The notes: a model not told the origin generated them from the sequence alone. A DNA stretch of 64,000 nucleotides from an uncultured Acidobacteriota bacterium (GCA_902826605.1 CADEFM010000004.1:62001-126000), one strand, 5' to 3'; shown: positions 18,193-27,481, numbered from the stretch's first letter. Numbers and translations are program-made.

Positions 18193-19353
18193 CTACTTGC
18201 CGTGGCGCGTGGCCACCAGCAGGTTCGATTCTCCAGGCCGCCACTTGTAGCTAATGCCGAAATCGAGCGGCTGCACACCGTCACCCGACTGATATGCGGC
18301 TTGTAGATCTTCCTGCACCCATTCCTTGAACAGATCTATGGGCGTATCGTAAGTTCCGAATAAGCGCACATCCCACGTGGCCGGATCGAAGTAATGGTAG
18401 GGCACGCCGGAGTCGTCTTCAATCACCAGGTTGCTTTTGGCCAGGATGATACCGCGGACCTGGGAAAAATATCTCCGGTGCATCAAGTACGACGCCGATT
18501 TCACCAGCGTAGCGCCGGCCGGGAGATTTTCCAAATATTTCGCGACGCCGGGCCGCCGACTCAGGCGCGAGTTCTGTAAATTCACCGCGAAGTACCGTAG
18601 CGTGCGTTCCCCATGCTGAGCGTCTTTAAACCGGATGGCCACACCATGAACTTCCACGGCCTGCGCAGGCGAGTGATCGGCGCTCGCGGCCACTGTCCCG
18701 GCGGGAGTGATGCCGATCTGCGAAACATCCACAATGGAGTTTCCGGCACGTGAGATCAGGAAGAGCAATACCGGCAGCACGCCGCCGGCGTTGCCCTGCG
18801 CCAGATCGTGCTTCATATCGTCGGTTTTGAAAAAACCCAAAGCGGCAGCCGACTGCCAGCCCTGCCGCAATGCCGGCCAGTACTCCGGCGTGAACGCTTC
18901 CGCTTGCGAGGGAATACATCCGGGCGGTTCCAGGCCTGCCAGCACGTATTCGCGGGCGTCTGGGAAAAACGCCAGAGGATTCGTTGCGTCGGGTCCGCTG
19001 AAGGGATAAAACACAACGCTCGCGACGGGCGATTTCGCCAAATATTTTCCGCGCCATGCCGCAATGTGATCCACATAGCGGCGTTTGAGCCGTCCCCAAT
19101 CCGCAGTGGCGGTCTTCGCGTAGTCCGCCCATGCGGATTTTTGCTCGTTCGAGAAGGAAGCCGCATACGCAGCGCTATTAGCGCCCGCGATCAACTGAGC
19201 CGCGGCATCCCAATTCGCGACAGGTTCTTGCGCGACGCAAGCCGGCGCTGGAGTGGTAAGGGAAGCGGCCAGAGTAGCCGTGCCGAATGCCGGCCCCTGA
19301 GCCCAAGCGGAAACCGCCAGCCCCAAGCCTGCGCATATGAGTGATCCCTTCAA
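18193..19353 (-). CDS. Exported protein of unknown function
   Basis: The 386-residue product appears to start at a TTG (19353) preceded by GGCGGA, giving a signal peptide MKGSLICAGLGLAVSAWAQG. The mature protein has no motif recognised here. Features worth noting are VVFYPFSGPDATNPLAFFPDA near residue 117, MHRRYFSQVRGIILAKS near 297 and a well-conserved-looking C-terminal part rich in aromatic residues. Only the two leader/early cysteines and one further pair are present. It lies 46 bases upstream of yggX on the same strand, so the two may share a transcript. Confidence 0.6.
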   Translation of the reverse strand: MKGSLICAGLGLAVSAWAQGPAFGTATLAASLTTPAPACVAQEPVANWDAAAQLIAGANSAAYAASFSNEQKSAWADYAKTATADWGRLKRRYVDHIAAWRGKYLAKSPVASVVFYPFSGPDATNPLAFFPDAREYVLAGLEPPGCIPSQAEAFTPEYWPALRQGWQSAAALGFFKTDDMKHDLAQGNAGGVLPVLLFLISRAGNSIVDVSQIGITPAGTVAASADHSPAQAVEVHGVAIRFKDAQHGERTLRYFAVNLQNSRLSRRPGVAKYLENLPAGATLVKSASYLMHRRYFSQVRGIILAKSNLVIEDDSGVPYHYFDPATWDVRLFGTYDTPIDLFKEWVQEDLQAAYQSGDGVQPLDFGISYKWRPGESNLLVATRHGK

Positions 19354-19435
19354 CGAAATCCGCCTTACGTAAAAGACCCGTCTATGTCCATTATGATGCG
19401 GCGGCCTTGAGCAGTGTTACTTCTTCCAACCGATT

Positions 19436-20299
19436 TCACCTTAATTCCGCCAAAAATGTTTCTAACGACTTATTAAAGCGCTCAGGATCCTCCATCATCA
19501 GAAAATGCCCGGCTCCTTCCCAAGCCTCCAGGCGCAGGGCCGGAAATAGCCGCTGCATCGATTCAAAACGCGCTTGTGTGCCGTGTCTGGCCGGGCGAAT
19601 CGACAGAGCGGGCAGCTCGAAAACCTCGTCCAACGGAGGGGGCGGCAGCGAGGACGGGCTGGTCAGCGCAGCCACCCGCACATGTTTGGGCGTCGCCAGC
19701 ATTTTCGACCGAATTTCCTTGCGCAGTTCCTCGGGCGTATTTTCAGTGAACATCGATTCAATGGTGTGCCCGAAGACGCCCTCCCCTCGGGCATCCCTCA
19801 TGCGGCGCGCTCTTCTGGCCATTCGTAGCCGCTGCGCCTGTGGGTTCCCGGAGCCGGCCGAGCCGCGCGCGACGTCCGCATCCACCAGCACCACGGCTTT
19901 GGCTTTCTCCGGAAATAAGCGCAGGAAAGCGTAGGCGATGGGGCCGCCCAGGCTATGGCCTATGAGTATCGCGCGTTCCACGCCCGCGTCGCGCATCGCT
20001 GCTTCTACTGCGCGGGCAAAAAATTCCATGGGATAGCTGCGCTGGGGCTTGCCGCTTCCTCCGTGTCCCGGCAAGTCCACTAATAGCGAGCGGCGGCTTT
20101 CATACACCGGAGCCTGACCGCGCCAAAACGTGAGATCGCACGTCCATCCGTGAATGAAAACCAGCGCCTCAGTGCCCTCTCCATAGCTCTCGTAGTGAAT
20201 GGCGGTGTTCTCGAACGCCACCGACCGGGAAACACTCTCATCTGCATTGCCTATGGCGGCGAGGACAAAAAAGAAGGCCGCGCGGGTCACACGATTCAC
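19436..20299 (-). CDS. Exported alpha/beta hydrolase
   Basis: The 287-residue product has a leader (VTRAAFFFVLAAIGNA) and a complete alpha/beta hydrolase fold. The oxyanion segment is FIHGWTCDL near 48, the nucleophile elbow is IGHSLGG with S116, and the catalytic His is H265 in GAGHFLMME. DADVARG near 140 is the likely acid-side strand. Substrate is unknown; the small cap suggests an esterase, lactonase or similar. Its ATG overlaps the stop of the upstream 99-residue gene (ATGA). Confidence 0.83.
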   Translation of the reverse strand: MNRVTRAAFFFVLAAIGNADESVSRSVAFENTAIHYESYGEGTEALVFIHGWTCDLTFWRGQAPVYESRRSLLVDLPGHGGSGKPQRSYPMEFFARAVEAAMRDAGVERAILIGHSLGGPIAYAFLRLFPEKAKAVVLVDADVARGSAGSGNPQAQRLRMARRARRMRDARGEGVFGHTIESMFTENTPEELRKEIRSKMLATPKHVRVAALTSPSSLPPPPLDEVFELPALSIRPARHGTQARFESMQRLFPALRLEAWEGAGHFLMMEDPERFNKSLETFLAELR

Positions 20300-20595
20300 C
20301 CCGCCTGCGGTTTGGGGGTTGCAGCGCCGCGCTTTGCCCGCACGCCCTCCAGATATTGGGAGAGCTTGAGGGGCGTGCGAGCGCCCTTTTCCATATGTCT
20401 CTGCACGGCCTTCTGGTACCGGCGCAGAACATCCTTGCGGTTAGACTCCCGCAGAGTGCAATTTTCGATATCCAGCAGTAACTCGATTTCCCACGGCCGG
20501 AAGGTGTTGCGGTGCATGTTTCCACGCAACAGCTCTTGAATCAACCGGTTAAACTGCGCCAGCACCGCGTCGCTATCAGGTAGGGAGTCGTACAT
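20296..20595 (-). CDS. Small conserved cytoplasmic protein, unknown function
   Basis: The 99-residue product is largely helical and rich in Arg, Leu and Glu. Its central part, NTFRPWEIELLLDIENC, is followed by two basic helices (RKDVLRRYQKAVQRHMEKG, TPLKLSQYLEGVRAK). No signal peptide or membrane segment is seen. I do not recognise a named family. Coding support comes from the clean reading frame, the ATGA overlap with the hydrolase gene and amphipathic helix pattern. Small acidobacterial proteins of this type are often single-stranded nucleic acid or protein adaptors, but that is conjecture. Confidence 0.6.
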   Translation of the reverse strand: MYDSLPDSDAVLAQFNRLIQELLRGNMHRNTFRPWEIELLLDIENCTLRESNRKDVLRRYQKAVQRHMEKGARTPLKLSQYLEGVRAKRGAATPKPQAG

Positions 20596-20641
20596 ATCCT
20601 CAATGGTTTATCGTCTGACGTGTCCAGAATCTTAACACACC

Positions 20642-21448
20642 TTAATTCACACGGCCCAACCACGCGTGAATGGCTTGCAACTGCTTCTGAATTTCCGCCT
20701 GATCCGTCGCTTCCGGCTCCAGTTCCAGATAGCGCTCAAAATCCCGCCGCGCGGCCTGATAGCGTTTCTGTTCCATTTGCAGGAGCCCGCGCTGTTTCAC
20801 CAGTGCGGAGAGGTCCGGCGCGCCGAGGAGGAGCAGGTCCAGAGTCGTTACCGCTCGACCCCAGTCTTTACGGCGCAAATACACGCCCCGCAGATTCTGC
20901 AACATGCGCATGGCGATCTGCTTCTTCGAAACCCTTTGCAACAGGGCCGGATCGGCGATTTCGGCACCCGCAAGGGCAAAACACTCCTGGGGAGTAACGG
21001 TGCGGCCTCCATGGAACGGGTCGATAAAGGTGGAGTAGTTTTCGTCATCGAATTGAATGACGAAATGCCGCGGCAAGCCGATGCCATAGACTGGCATGGA
21101 AAGCCGCCTCGCGATTTCCATATAGATCACCGAGAGTGAGATGGGAATGCCGGTTCGGCGCTCCAGCACCTGATCTAGGCAGCTGTTCCGCGAATCGAAA
21201 AACTCCGTTTCGTTGCCGTGAAAACCAAGTTCGCCAAACAAATAGCGTTGTGTGGTCTCCACGAAATCCCGCCCGTCGTTGAAATTGCGCATGCGGTCGG
21301 CGATCTGGGCCGCGAGATCGTTCAAGCGCTGCAGCCACGGCTCGGGATCAAGATCCGGTGTATCGATGGCCGCCAATTCCAATGCGGCACGGTCCAGCCG
21401 GGCTTTGGCGGAATCTTCTTCGACAAGCAGATGGCGGAGGTGACTCAC
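20642..21448 (-). CDS. SirB1 family transglutaminase-like/TPR protein
   Basis: The 268-residue product is started at a GTG (21448) with GGAGG ten bases upstream; the frame stays open to 21613 but that part is unlike the family. RYLFGELGFHGNETEFFDSRNS, LDQVLERRTGIPISLSVIYMEIARRL and GLPRHFVIQF are the SirB1 transglutaminase-like core. The last 80 residues form TPR-like helices. The family is widespread and poorly characterised; some members influence regulator stability or envelope genes. It sits 50 bases downstream of the UDP-glucose dehydrogenase gene on the same strand. Confidence 0.85.
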   Translation of the reverse strand: MSHLRHLLVEEDSAKARLDRAALELAAIDTPDLDPEPWLQRLNDLAAQIADRMRNFNDGRDFVETTQRYLFGELGFHGNETEFFDSRNSCLDQVLERRTGIPISLSVIYMEIARRLSMPVYGIGLPRHFVIQFDDENYSTFIDPFHGGRTVTPQECFALAGAEIADPALLQRVSKKQIAMRMLQNLRGVYLRRKDWGRAVTTLDLLLLGAPDLSALVKQRGLLQMEQKRYQAARRDFERYLELEPEATDQAEIQKQLQAIHAWLGRVN

Positions 21449-21498
21449 GGCGGGCCCGCCTCCATTTTCGCAACAATTTCGGGGACAGGCTACACGAC

Positions 21499-22863
21499 TC
21501 AGCTCGCCAACGCGAGGAACCGGTAGCCGGCTTTCTCCATTGCCGCGCGATCCAGCAGATTGCGTCCGTCGAGCACGATGGCGCTGCGCATGGTCGGCCG
21601 CAGCCCGTCCCAATCAAGTTCGCGGTACTCCGGCCACTCGGTCACCAGCACGACCGCGTCGGAATCGCGAAAAACCCCCTCGGGCGTTGGACAAACGGTT
21701 ACCTCGATCGAGGGATTTTCCTTCTTAAAGCGTTCGGCCGCCACCGGATCGTGAGCCTTCACGCGCGCGCCGCGCTCGATCAGTTTCTTGGCGATATCGA
21801 TGGCCGGAGCTTCGCGCAAGTCGTCCGTGTTGGGCTTAAAGGCAAGGCCCAGCAGGCCGATGGTGCGGCCCTTCAGGATTTTCAGCTCGCCGAGTAATTT
21901 TTCCACCACACGCTCGCGCTGCCGCTGATTCACGTCGCGTGCGGCTTTGACGATCTGCGCATCAAGGCCATACTCGGCTGCTGTGGCGACAAGCGCGGAT
22001 GTGTCCTTGCCAAAGCACGATCCACCCCAGCCGATTCCAGCTTGCAAGAACCGCGTGCCGATGCGCGCGTCCAGGCCGATGCCCTTGGCCACTTGGCCGA
22101 TATCCGCGCCGACTTTTCCCGCCAGCGCGCCGATTTCGTTGATATAGCTGATCTTTAGCGCCAGAAAAGCGTTGGCGGCGTATTTGACCAACTCGGCCGA
22201 AGCAAGGTCCGTGGCAATCAATGGCACAGCCCCTAGACCTTCAGGCCGTGCCAAGAACGCGGGAGCCTGGAAATCCTGGTCCACAAGGGGGCGATATAAC
22301 GAATACAACACCTCCGCCGTGCGAGCCTCCGCGCATCCCACCACGATGCGATCCGGATACAGGCTGTCGAAAATTGCGGAGCCTTCGCGCAGAAATTCGG
22401 GATTTGACGCCACGGCGAACGCGCCATTCGATTTTCCACCGGAACGCTTCTCATAGGCGTCGCGCACTAGCGCTCCCACCCAATTGCCACTGCCAATGGG
22501 CACCGTGGATTTATTCACCACGACGGTAAATTCATTCGAGAGATGTTCACCGATCCCGCGCGCAGCCGCTTCAAGATAGCGCAGGTCGGGCGCTCCATTG
22601 GCTCCGGGGGGGGTGCCGACGGCGATGAATACTACTTGCGATTGGGGAATAGCCGCGGCATAGTCCAGCGTGAACTTCAGGTTATTGCTCGCGCCCGAGA
22701 CCAAATCCGCCAGATATGGTTCGTAAAATGGGATTTCGCCGGCCTGCAAAGCCTTGACTTTGTTCTCATCCGCGTCGACGCAAGTGACTTTGTGGCCTAA
22801 AAATGCCAGGCACGCCCCCGTTGTGAGTCCGACGTAGCCGGTACCAATGATGGAAACATTCAT
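21499..22863 (-). CDS. ugd: UDP-glucose 6-dehydrogenase
   Basis: The 454-residue enzyme oxidises UDP-glucose to UDP-glucuronate with two NAD+. The N-terminal Rossmann motif is GTGYVGLTTGACLA (7-20), the central substrate region has YAANAFLALKISYINE, and the catalytic Cys is C283 in GGSCFGKD. Most homologues have GGSCFPKD, so Pro is replaced by Gly here. The C-terminal domain begins near 315 with GLAFKPNTDDLREAP. The product feeds exopolysaccharide or LPS precursor pathways. No sugar-polymer genes are adjacent apart from the SirB1-like gene downstream. Confidence 0.95.
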   Translation of the reverse strand: MNVSIIGTGYVGLTTGACLAFLGHKVTCVDADENKVKALQAGEIPFYEPYLADLVSGASNNLKFTLDYAAAIPQSQVVFIAVGTPPGANGAPDLRYLEAAARGIGEHLSNEFTVVVNKSTVPIGSGNWVGALVRDAYEKRSGGKSNGAFAVASNPEFLREGSAIFDSLYPDRIVVGCAEARTAEVLYSLYRPLVDQDFQAPAFLARPEGLGAVPLIATDLASAELVKYAANAFLALKISYINEIGALAGKVGADIGQVAKGIGLDARIGTRFLQAGIGWGGSCFGKDTSALVATAAEYGLDAQIVKAARDVNQRQRERVVEKLLGELKILKGRTIGLLGLAFKPNTDDLREAPAIDIAKKLIERGARVKAHDPVAAERFKKENPSIEVTVCPTPEGVFRDSDAVVLVTEWPEYRELDWDGLRPTMRSAIVLDGRNLLDRAAMEKAGYRFLALAS

Positions 22864-22927
22864 AATTTGTATGGGTGAAACCTCTATCTTAGTACGGCGC
22901 TCGGACGCGCCGCCGCCCCTTAGGGCT

Positions 22928-22959
22928 GGTACTAGATCACGTAGTACTGAATACTTGAT
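22928..22959. promoter_or_regulatory. Candidate operator in the ugd-yihY divergent gap
   Basis: The segment opens with GGTACTAGATCACG and continues with GTAGTACTGAATACT, giving several GTAC half-sites in the 137-base gap between two divergent genes. GGTACTGGATCACG recurs at 34572 and a related GTAC cluster at 34245-34275. A shared regulator is possible. The evidence is sequence similarity only. Confidence 0.3.
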
Positions 22960-23000
22960 CGTCCGGGCGGCGCTGTTCCTGTATCGTCTACCCTGAAAAA

Positions 23001-23852
23001 ATGCGATGGTTGGCCACTGGTTTTGCCCTCACGGTCCGGTATTGGATGCAGACCGAGGTGCATGTGTACGCTTTTTCGGTGGCCGCCAACGTCTTGCTTT
23101 CCTTTTTTCCATTCCTGGTAGTGACGATGTCGATCTCCCGGATGCTATTCAGCGAGTATGCTGTAGTGGGGGCCATTCAACTGGCGTTGCGGGATTATTT
23201 CCCGGACGCGCTGCAGCAGTTTCTGGTACGCAACCTGCCCCACCGGGGGCCTACCGAAGTAGTATCCCTGATTCTGCTATTTTTCACCGCCAACGGGATC
23301 TTCGAACCCCTGGAAGTGGCGCTCAACCGCATCTGGGGCATCCGCAAAAACCGCAGCTTTTTCCGTAATCAACTGGTGAGCCTGGCGCTAATCTTTGTGT
23401 GCGGCGGACTCGCGCTGGGATCCATGATGCTGACCGCGCTGAACCAGCAGTCGCTGGGCGTGAACGCCTTGCCGCCGGGATCTCTGAGCGCGGCGCTGGG
23501 AAGTGGTGCGGCGTTTTTCGCCATGCTGTTCTTTAAATTGGCCGCGATGCCGCTGTCGGTTTTGGTGCTGTTTTTGATTTACCGCTATTTGCCGAACGGC
23601 CGGCCGCCGCTTTCGCGTGTAATTCCCGCAGCCATTTTCACAGGCCTGCTGATGGAGCTGCTGAAGTACATCGTGGCATTCGGATGGCCATGGTTTCAGC
23701 CGAAAATAGCACGGGAGTATGGTGTCTTTCAGTATTCTGCGACCTTGATTTTGCTGGGATTTCTGGCGTCCATGTTAATACTGGCGGGCGCGGAATGGGC
23801 CGCGCGCGGACACCAGATGCCAGTACCAGCCGAGGAACCTCTGCATGCCTGA
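23001..23852 (+). CDS. YihY/BrkB family inner membrane protein
   Basis: The 283-residue protein has six hydrophobic segments and the family layout: YAFSVAANVLLSFFPFLVV near 27, LFFTANGIFEPLEVALNRIWG near 95 and FLIYRYLPNGRP near 192. Members were once called ribonuclease BN, which is incorrect; they are integral membrane proteins of uncertain role, linked to envelope stress and serum resistance. The start ATG at 23001 is standard. It overlaps the following SDR gene by 8 bases. Confidence 0.88.
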   Translation: MRWLATGFALTVRYWMQTEVHVYAFSVAANVLLSFFPFLVVTMSISRMLFSEYAVVGAIQLALRDYFPDALQQFLVRNLPHRGPTEVVSLILLFFTANGIFEPLEVALNRIWGIRKNRSFFRNQLVSLALIFVCGGLALGSMMLTALNQQSLGVNALPPGSLSAALGSGAAFFAMLFFKLAAMPLSVLVLFLIYRYLPNGRPPLSRVIPAAIFTGLLMELLKYIVAFGWPWFQPKIAREYGVFQYSATLILLGFLASMLILAGAEWAARGHQMPVPAEEPLHA

Positions 23853-24657
23853 GCGCCGGCTGGCTGTGATCACGGGCGCGTCGAGCGGAATCGGCGCGGA
23901 GTTCGCGCGCCAGTTGGCCGCACGTGGGTACGACCTGTTGCTGGCCGCGCGGCGCGAAGAACGATTGAAAAGCGTGGTGGCGGAGATTGTGTCGCGCTAT
24001 TCCGCGGGCGTCGAAATCATGGTTGCCGATCTGGCCATGGATGCCGGCCGCCATCGCCTAGCCGAACGGGTCCGGACGGCGGGCAACTTCGCTCTGCTTG
24101 TAAATAATGCGGGCTTTGGAACTAACGGCTTCTTCACCGAAGTGGATCTGGAAAGCCAGGATCGCATGCATCGGCTGCACGTGCTGGCGACCCTGGAGCT
24201 GACACATGCAGCTCTGGCAAACCCGTCGGCGCAAGGCGTCATCAATGTGGCTAGCGTAGCCAGTTTTGGCCAAGCGCCTTCCAATGTGAGCTATTGCGCC
24301 ACGAAAACCTGGATAGCCAGCTTCACGAACGGTCTTGCGACGGAGCTGGCGATGCGCGGCTCGCCGATCCGTATGCAGGCGTTGTGCCCGGGCTATACCT
24401 TTTCGGAATTTCACGATGTCACGAAAATGAACCGCGACGCGGTTCCCAAATTTCTATGGATGACCGCGCAGTTCGTGGTGGCCGAGTCCTTGCGCGGCTT
24501 TGACAGAGGCCAGGTATTCGTAATTCCAGGCTGGCATTACAAGTTCCTGGTGTTTCTCATGCGTGCAGTTCCGGCTTCTTGGCTGCGATGGTTTTCCATC
24601 CGGCTCGCGGAACGCCGGAGAAAAGCCCACCATCCGCAGGCCGCGCCGCGCGGTTAA
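23845..24657 (+). CDS. Short-chain dehydrogenase/reductase
   Basis: The 270-residue classical SDR has the cofactor motif TGASSGIG (10-17), NNAGFGT near 88, the catalytic serine in INVASVAS and the Tyr-Lys pair in SYCATKTW near 150. The C-terminal 40 residues are hydrophobic then basic (FLVFLMRAVPASWLRW), suggesting membrane association. This subgroup resembles DltE/YqjQ-type reductases of unknown substrate. It follows the YihY gene with an 8-base overlap and precedes the subunit III-like gene by 24 bases. Confidence 0.9.
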   Translation: MPERRLAVITGASSGIGAEFARQLAARGYDLLLAARREERLKSVVAEIVSRYSAGVEIMVADLAMDAGRHRLAERVRTAGNFALLVNNAGFGTNGFFTEVDLESQDRMHRLHVLATLELTHAALANPSAQGVINVASVASFGQAPSNVSYCATKTWIASFTNGLATELAMRGSPIRMQALCPGYTFSEFHDVTKMNRDAVPKFLWMTAQFVVAESLRGFDRGQVFVIPGWHYKFLVFLMRAVPASWLRWFSIRLAERRRKAHHPQAAPRG

Positions 24658-24681
24658 AATATAAGCAGGTCCACCAACCAC

Positions 24682-25287
24682 ATGCCTCGCATTCTGAGCG
24701 ATCGCGCGGATAAGACCGACCAGTTCGTCGTACTGCCTGCTTCGCTCGAAGACCCTTCGAAATCGCCGCCGGGCATGTACCGGTTAGGCGTGTGGCTGGC
24801 GATCGCCTCGATCTTCGCGTTTTTCATGGCGTTGATGATCGCCTACTACTGGCGCGCACAGTCGAGGGAGCATTGGGAGGCTTTCGACCTTCCGCCGATC
24901 CTGTGGTGGAGCACAGGACTGATTCTGGTGAGCAGCGTAACACTCGAAACCGCGCGGCGCTTGTTCCGGCGGGGGCGGTGGCGCGTGGCGTCCCAACTGC
25001 TGATAGCCACAACGTGCATCGGAGCGGCATTCGTTGCCTGCCAGCTGAATGGCTGGAAGGATTTGATCCGTCAAGGGGCGTATCTTTCCGAAAATCCGCA
25101 TGCCTCTTTCTTCTACATCTTCACCGGGCTGCACGCGGCGCACTTGCTCGGCGGCATGGCCGCTCTGTGCGTGTTGGTTTTCGGACGGACCATCCGGCGC
25201 GAATTGGTGGACGCGGCGGCGACGTACTGGCACTTTCTGGGATTGCTGTGGGTGGCGCTGTACGCCACATTGAAGTCCATCTCCTGA
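24682..25287 (+). CDS. Cytochrome c oxidase subunit III-like protein (orphan)
   Basis: The 201-residue membrane protein has five hydrophobic helices and the heme-copper oxidase subunit III pattern: LGVWLAIASIFAFFMALM near 36, SSVTLETARR near 83, FTGLHAAHLLGG near 147 and YWHFLGLLWVALY near 182. The conserved Glu of helix III, HAAH and WHF motifs are present. Subunits I and II are not in the window, so it is an orphan, either supplied to an oxidase encoded elsewhere or serving a different membrane role. It ends 1 base before lpxA. Confidence 0.85.
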   Translation: MPRILSDRADKTDQFVVLPASLEDPSKSPPGMYRLGVWLAIASIFAFFMALMIAYYWRAQSREHWEAFDLPPILWWSTGLILVSSVTLETARRLFRRGRWRVASQLLIATTCIGAAFVACQLNGWKDLIRQGAYLSENPHASFFYIFTGLHAAHLLGGMAALCVLVFGRTIRRELVDAAATYWHFLGLLWVALYATLKSIS

Positions 25288-25288
25288 C

Positions 25289-26083
25289 ATGCCCATCGAC
25301 CCTTCGGCGCGGATCGCGCCCACCGCGCGTGTGCATGCTGATGCGATTGTGGGGGCAGGCGTAGTCATCGGCGATTTCGCCATCATCGAGCAGGACGTTT
25401 CCATCGGCGCGGGGACCCGGCTGGAACCGTATGTGTACGTGAAGCGCTGGACCACTCTCGGCGACGGCAACCAGATTTCTGCCGGCACCGTGCTGGGCAC
25501 TGATCCTCTGGACAAGAACTTCAAGGGCGAACGCAGTTATCTCAAAATCGGCCATCGCAACATCATCCGCGAACATTACACGGTATCGCGCGGCACGCAG
25601 CCGGAATCTTCCACCGTCGTCGGCGACGACAATTATGTGATGACCTCCGGCCACATCGCGCACAATTGCATCATCGGAAATCGGACTGTTATCGCCAGCT
25701 GCGCGCTGATCGCGGGACACGTGGAGGTGGAGGATCAGGCGTTCATTTCAGGCGGCGTGGTGGTGCATCAATATTCGAAGATCGGGCGTTTGGCGATGAT
25801 CGGCGGGAACACGCGCGTGAACCTGGACGCGCCTCCCTATTTCTTGTATTCGGGCTTCGACATCGCGCCCATCGGATTGAATCTGGTGGGATTGAAACGC
25901 GCCGGGTTCGGTATGGAAGATGTGCGCGCGCTCAAGGTTGCCTATAGGCTCTTGTACCGCACCGGGCTGAAGCTGGAAGACGCTCTTGGACGCATCGAAA
26001 GTGAGTGCACCACGGAGCACGCTCGGCATCTGATTCAATTCGCGCGAACCAGCAAGCGTGGGATTTGCCGCGAAAATGGGTGA
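25289..26083 (+). CDS. lpxA: UDP-N-acetylglucosamine O-acyltransferase
   Basis: The 264-residue enzyme transfers the first acyl chain in lipid A synthesis. It opens with left-handed beta-helix hexapeptide repeats (IAPTARVHADAIVGAGVVIG) and has H122 and H125 in GHIAHNC, the same numbering as the E. coli catalytic site. The C-terminal helical domain (from about 190) begins GLNLVGLKRAGF. Its presence supports an LPS-bearing outer membrane. It is unusual in lying with oxidase subunit III and MFS genes rather than with lpxD, fabZ and lpxB. Confidence 0.95.
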   Translation: MPIDPSARIAPTARVHADAIVGAGVVIGDFAIIEQDVSIGAGTRLEPYVYVKRWTTLGDGNQISAGTVLGTDPLDKNFKGERSYLKIGHRNIIREHYTVSRGTQPESSTVVGDDNYVMTSGHIAHNCIIGNRTVIASCALIAGHVEVEDQAFISGGVVVHQYSKIGRLAMIGGNTRVNLDAPPYFLYSGFDIAPIGLNLVGLKRAGFGMEDVRALKVAYRLLYRTGLKLEDALGRIESECTTEHARHLIQFARTSKRGICRENG

Positions 26084-27333
26084 CAATCACCTTTTCTCTA
26101 TCGGTCAAACCCGTGCTGATTCGGCACTTACCATCTTCCCTAACGGCCACCGTTCTAAAGGCGGATTATCGTGCGGGCGTGAAGGATTTTTACCGTCTTC
26201 TGGCCGCGCAAACCACAAGTCTGCTCGGTGATCTGATCGCTGCGTTCGCGATGCAGTCAACCGTGGTGTTCCGGATGCACGGTTCGGCGGGCGACGCCGC
26301 TGGCGTTTTTCTGGCGGCGCTTTTGCCGACCGCCCTGCTGGGACCGGTTGCGGGAGTATTCGCGGACCGGTGGGATCCGCGGCGCACAATGATCGCGAGC
26401 GACTTGGCCCGGTCCGCGCTGGTTTTGCCGCTGGCATTCGCGTGGACCTTACCGCAGCTGTACGCCATCAGCTTCGCGGTGAGCTGCTGCTCGGCTTTTT
26501 TCGCGCCGGCGCGGACCGTTGTTATTCCACGCATCGTGGAAGCGGCGCGCCTCGTGGAAGCCAATGCGCGCATACAGCAAGTCACGCAGCTGGTGCGGGT
26601 GGCAAGTCCGGCCGTGGCGGGCGCGCTGGTGATGTGGGCCGGAGAATGGTTGTGTTACTTCGCCGACAGTGCAAGTTTCGTAATTTCGGCGAGTTTGATC
26701 TGCCGCTTGTCGCGCGCGGCTCCGATGCGCGCCCAGCCGCGCCGGGTGAGCGCAATGTTCCGCGAACTTCGCGAAGGCGCCTACTTTCTGGGGGCCGATC
26801 CACAATTCGCGTTCGCCATGGTCGCCGGGGCGTTCGCTACGGGATGTTTCGGCGCGCTACTTCCGGTTTATGTGCGGGACGTATTGCACGGTGCGCCAGC
26901 GACATACGCCGCGCTTGGCACGTCGGTCGCAGCCGGCTCGCTGGCGGGAGCATTCATCATGCCCGGCGCTCTGCCGTTAACGCTAATGCGAGTTGGTATG
27001 ATTGCCATCGGGTTGCCGATTCTATCGATGGCGGTCGTGACGAATTCTGCGGCGGCGGTGGCCGCATCTTTCGGCATCGGCCTAGGAGCGGCGTGGGTAG
27101 CTGTGGCCCTGGGCGCGTTACTACAAGGATCCACGCCGGCGGCCTTACGCGGCCGGGTCAGCGCGGCCTTGACGTCGCTGATGGCGGCGGCCCAGGCAGC
27201 CGCGCTTGCCGGCGCGGGGGCGTGGGCGGCGTGGGTGGGCATTCCTGTAGTGTTCGCATGCTGCGCGGCGCTTTTGATTGTAGGGTGCGCAAGATGGATC
27301 GTGCCGCGCTGCGTTAGGATTCTCCGTCGGTAA
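26080..27333 (+). CDS. MFS transporter, MFS_3/EntS-like
   Basis: The product has about twelve hydrophobic helices and the cytoplasmic loop motif FADRWDPRRTMIASDLARS, typical of the MFS_3 group that includes the enterobactin exporter EntS. The start is uncertain. A GTG at 26080 overlaps the lpxA stop (GTGA) and is used here (417 residues); an ATG at 26005 lies inside lpxA, and a GTG at 26179 would begin just before the first helix (DFYRLLAAQTTSLLGDL). Substrate unknown. Two Gly/Ala-rich C-terminal helices look intact. Confidence 0.83.
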   Translation: MTITFSLSVKPVLIRHLPSSLTATVLKADYRAGVKDFYRLLAAQTTSLLGDLIAAFAMQSTVVFRMHGSAGDAAGVFLAALLPTALLGPVAGVFADRWDPRRTMIASDLARSALVLPLAFAWTLPQLYAISFAVSCCSAFFAPARTVVIPRIVEAARLVEANARIQQVTQLVRVASPAVAGALVMWAGEWLCYFADSASFVISASLICRLSRAAPMRAQPRRVSAMFRELREGAYFLGADPQFAFAMVAGAFATGCFGALLPVYVRDVLHGAPATYAALGTSVAAGSLAGAFIMPGALPLTLMRVGMIAIGLPILSMAVVTNSAAAVAASFGIGLGAAWVAVALGALLQGSTPAALRGRVSAALTSLMAAAQAAALAGAGAWAAWVGIPVVFACCAALLIVGCARWIVPRCVRILRR

Positions 27334-27354
27334 TCAGCCAAGTGCCGAGGGTTT

Positions 27355-27369
27355 GCCAAACACTTTGGC
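27355..27369 (+). terminator. Weak hairpin after the MFS gene
   Basis: GCCAAA and TTTGGC arms flank a 3-base loop 22 bases beyond the MFS stop. No T-tract follows, so a terminator role is only tentative. Confidence 0.25.
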
Positions 27370-27481
27370 GCATTGAGTCAGTTGCTCCAGCGGGCATGGA
27401 TAGGGCGTTTGCCGCGACGAGCAGGGGAAGCGGATGACCAACAGGCGCTCGGACGCCTCCCGTAAAGAGCCCGATTTGGCG

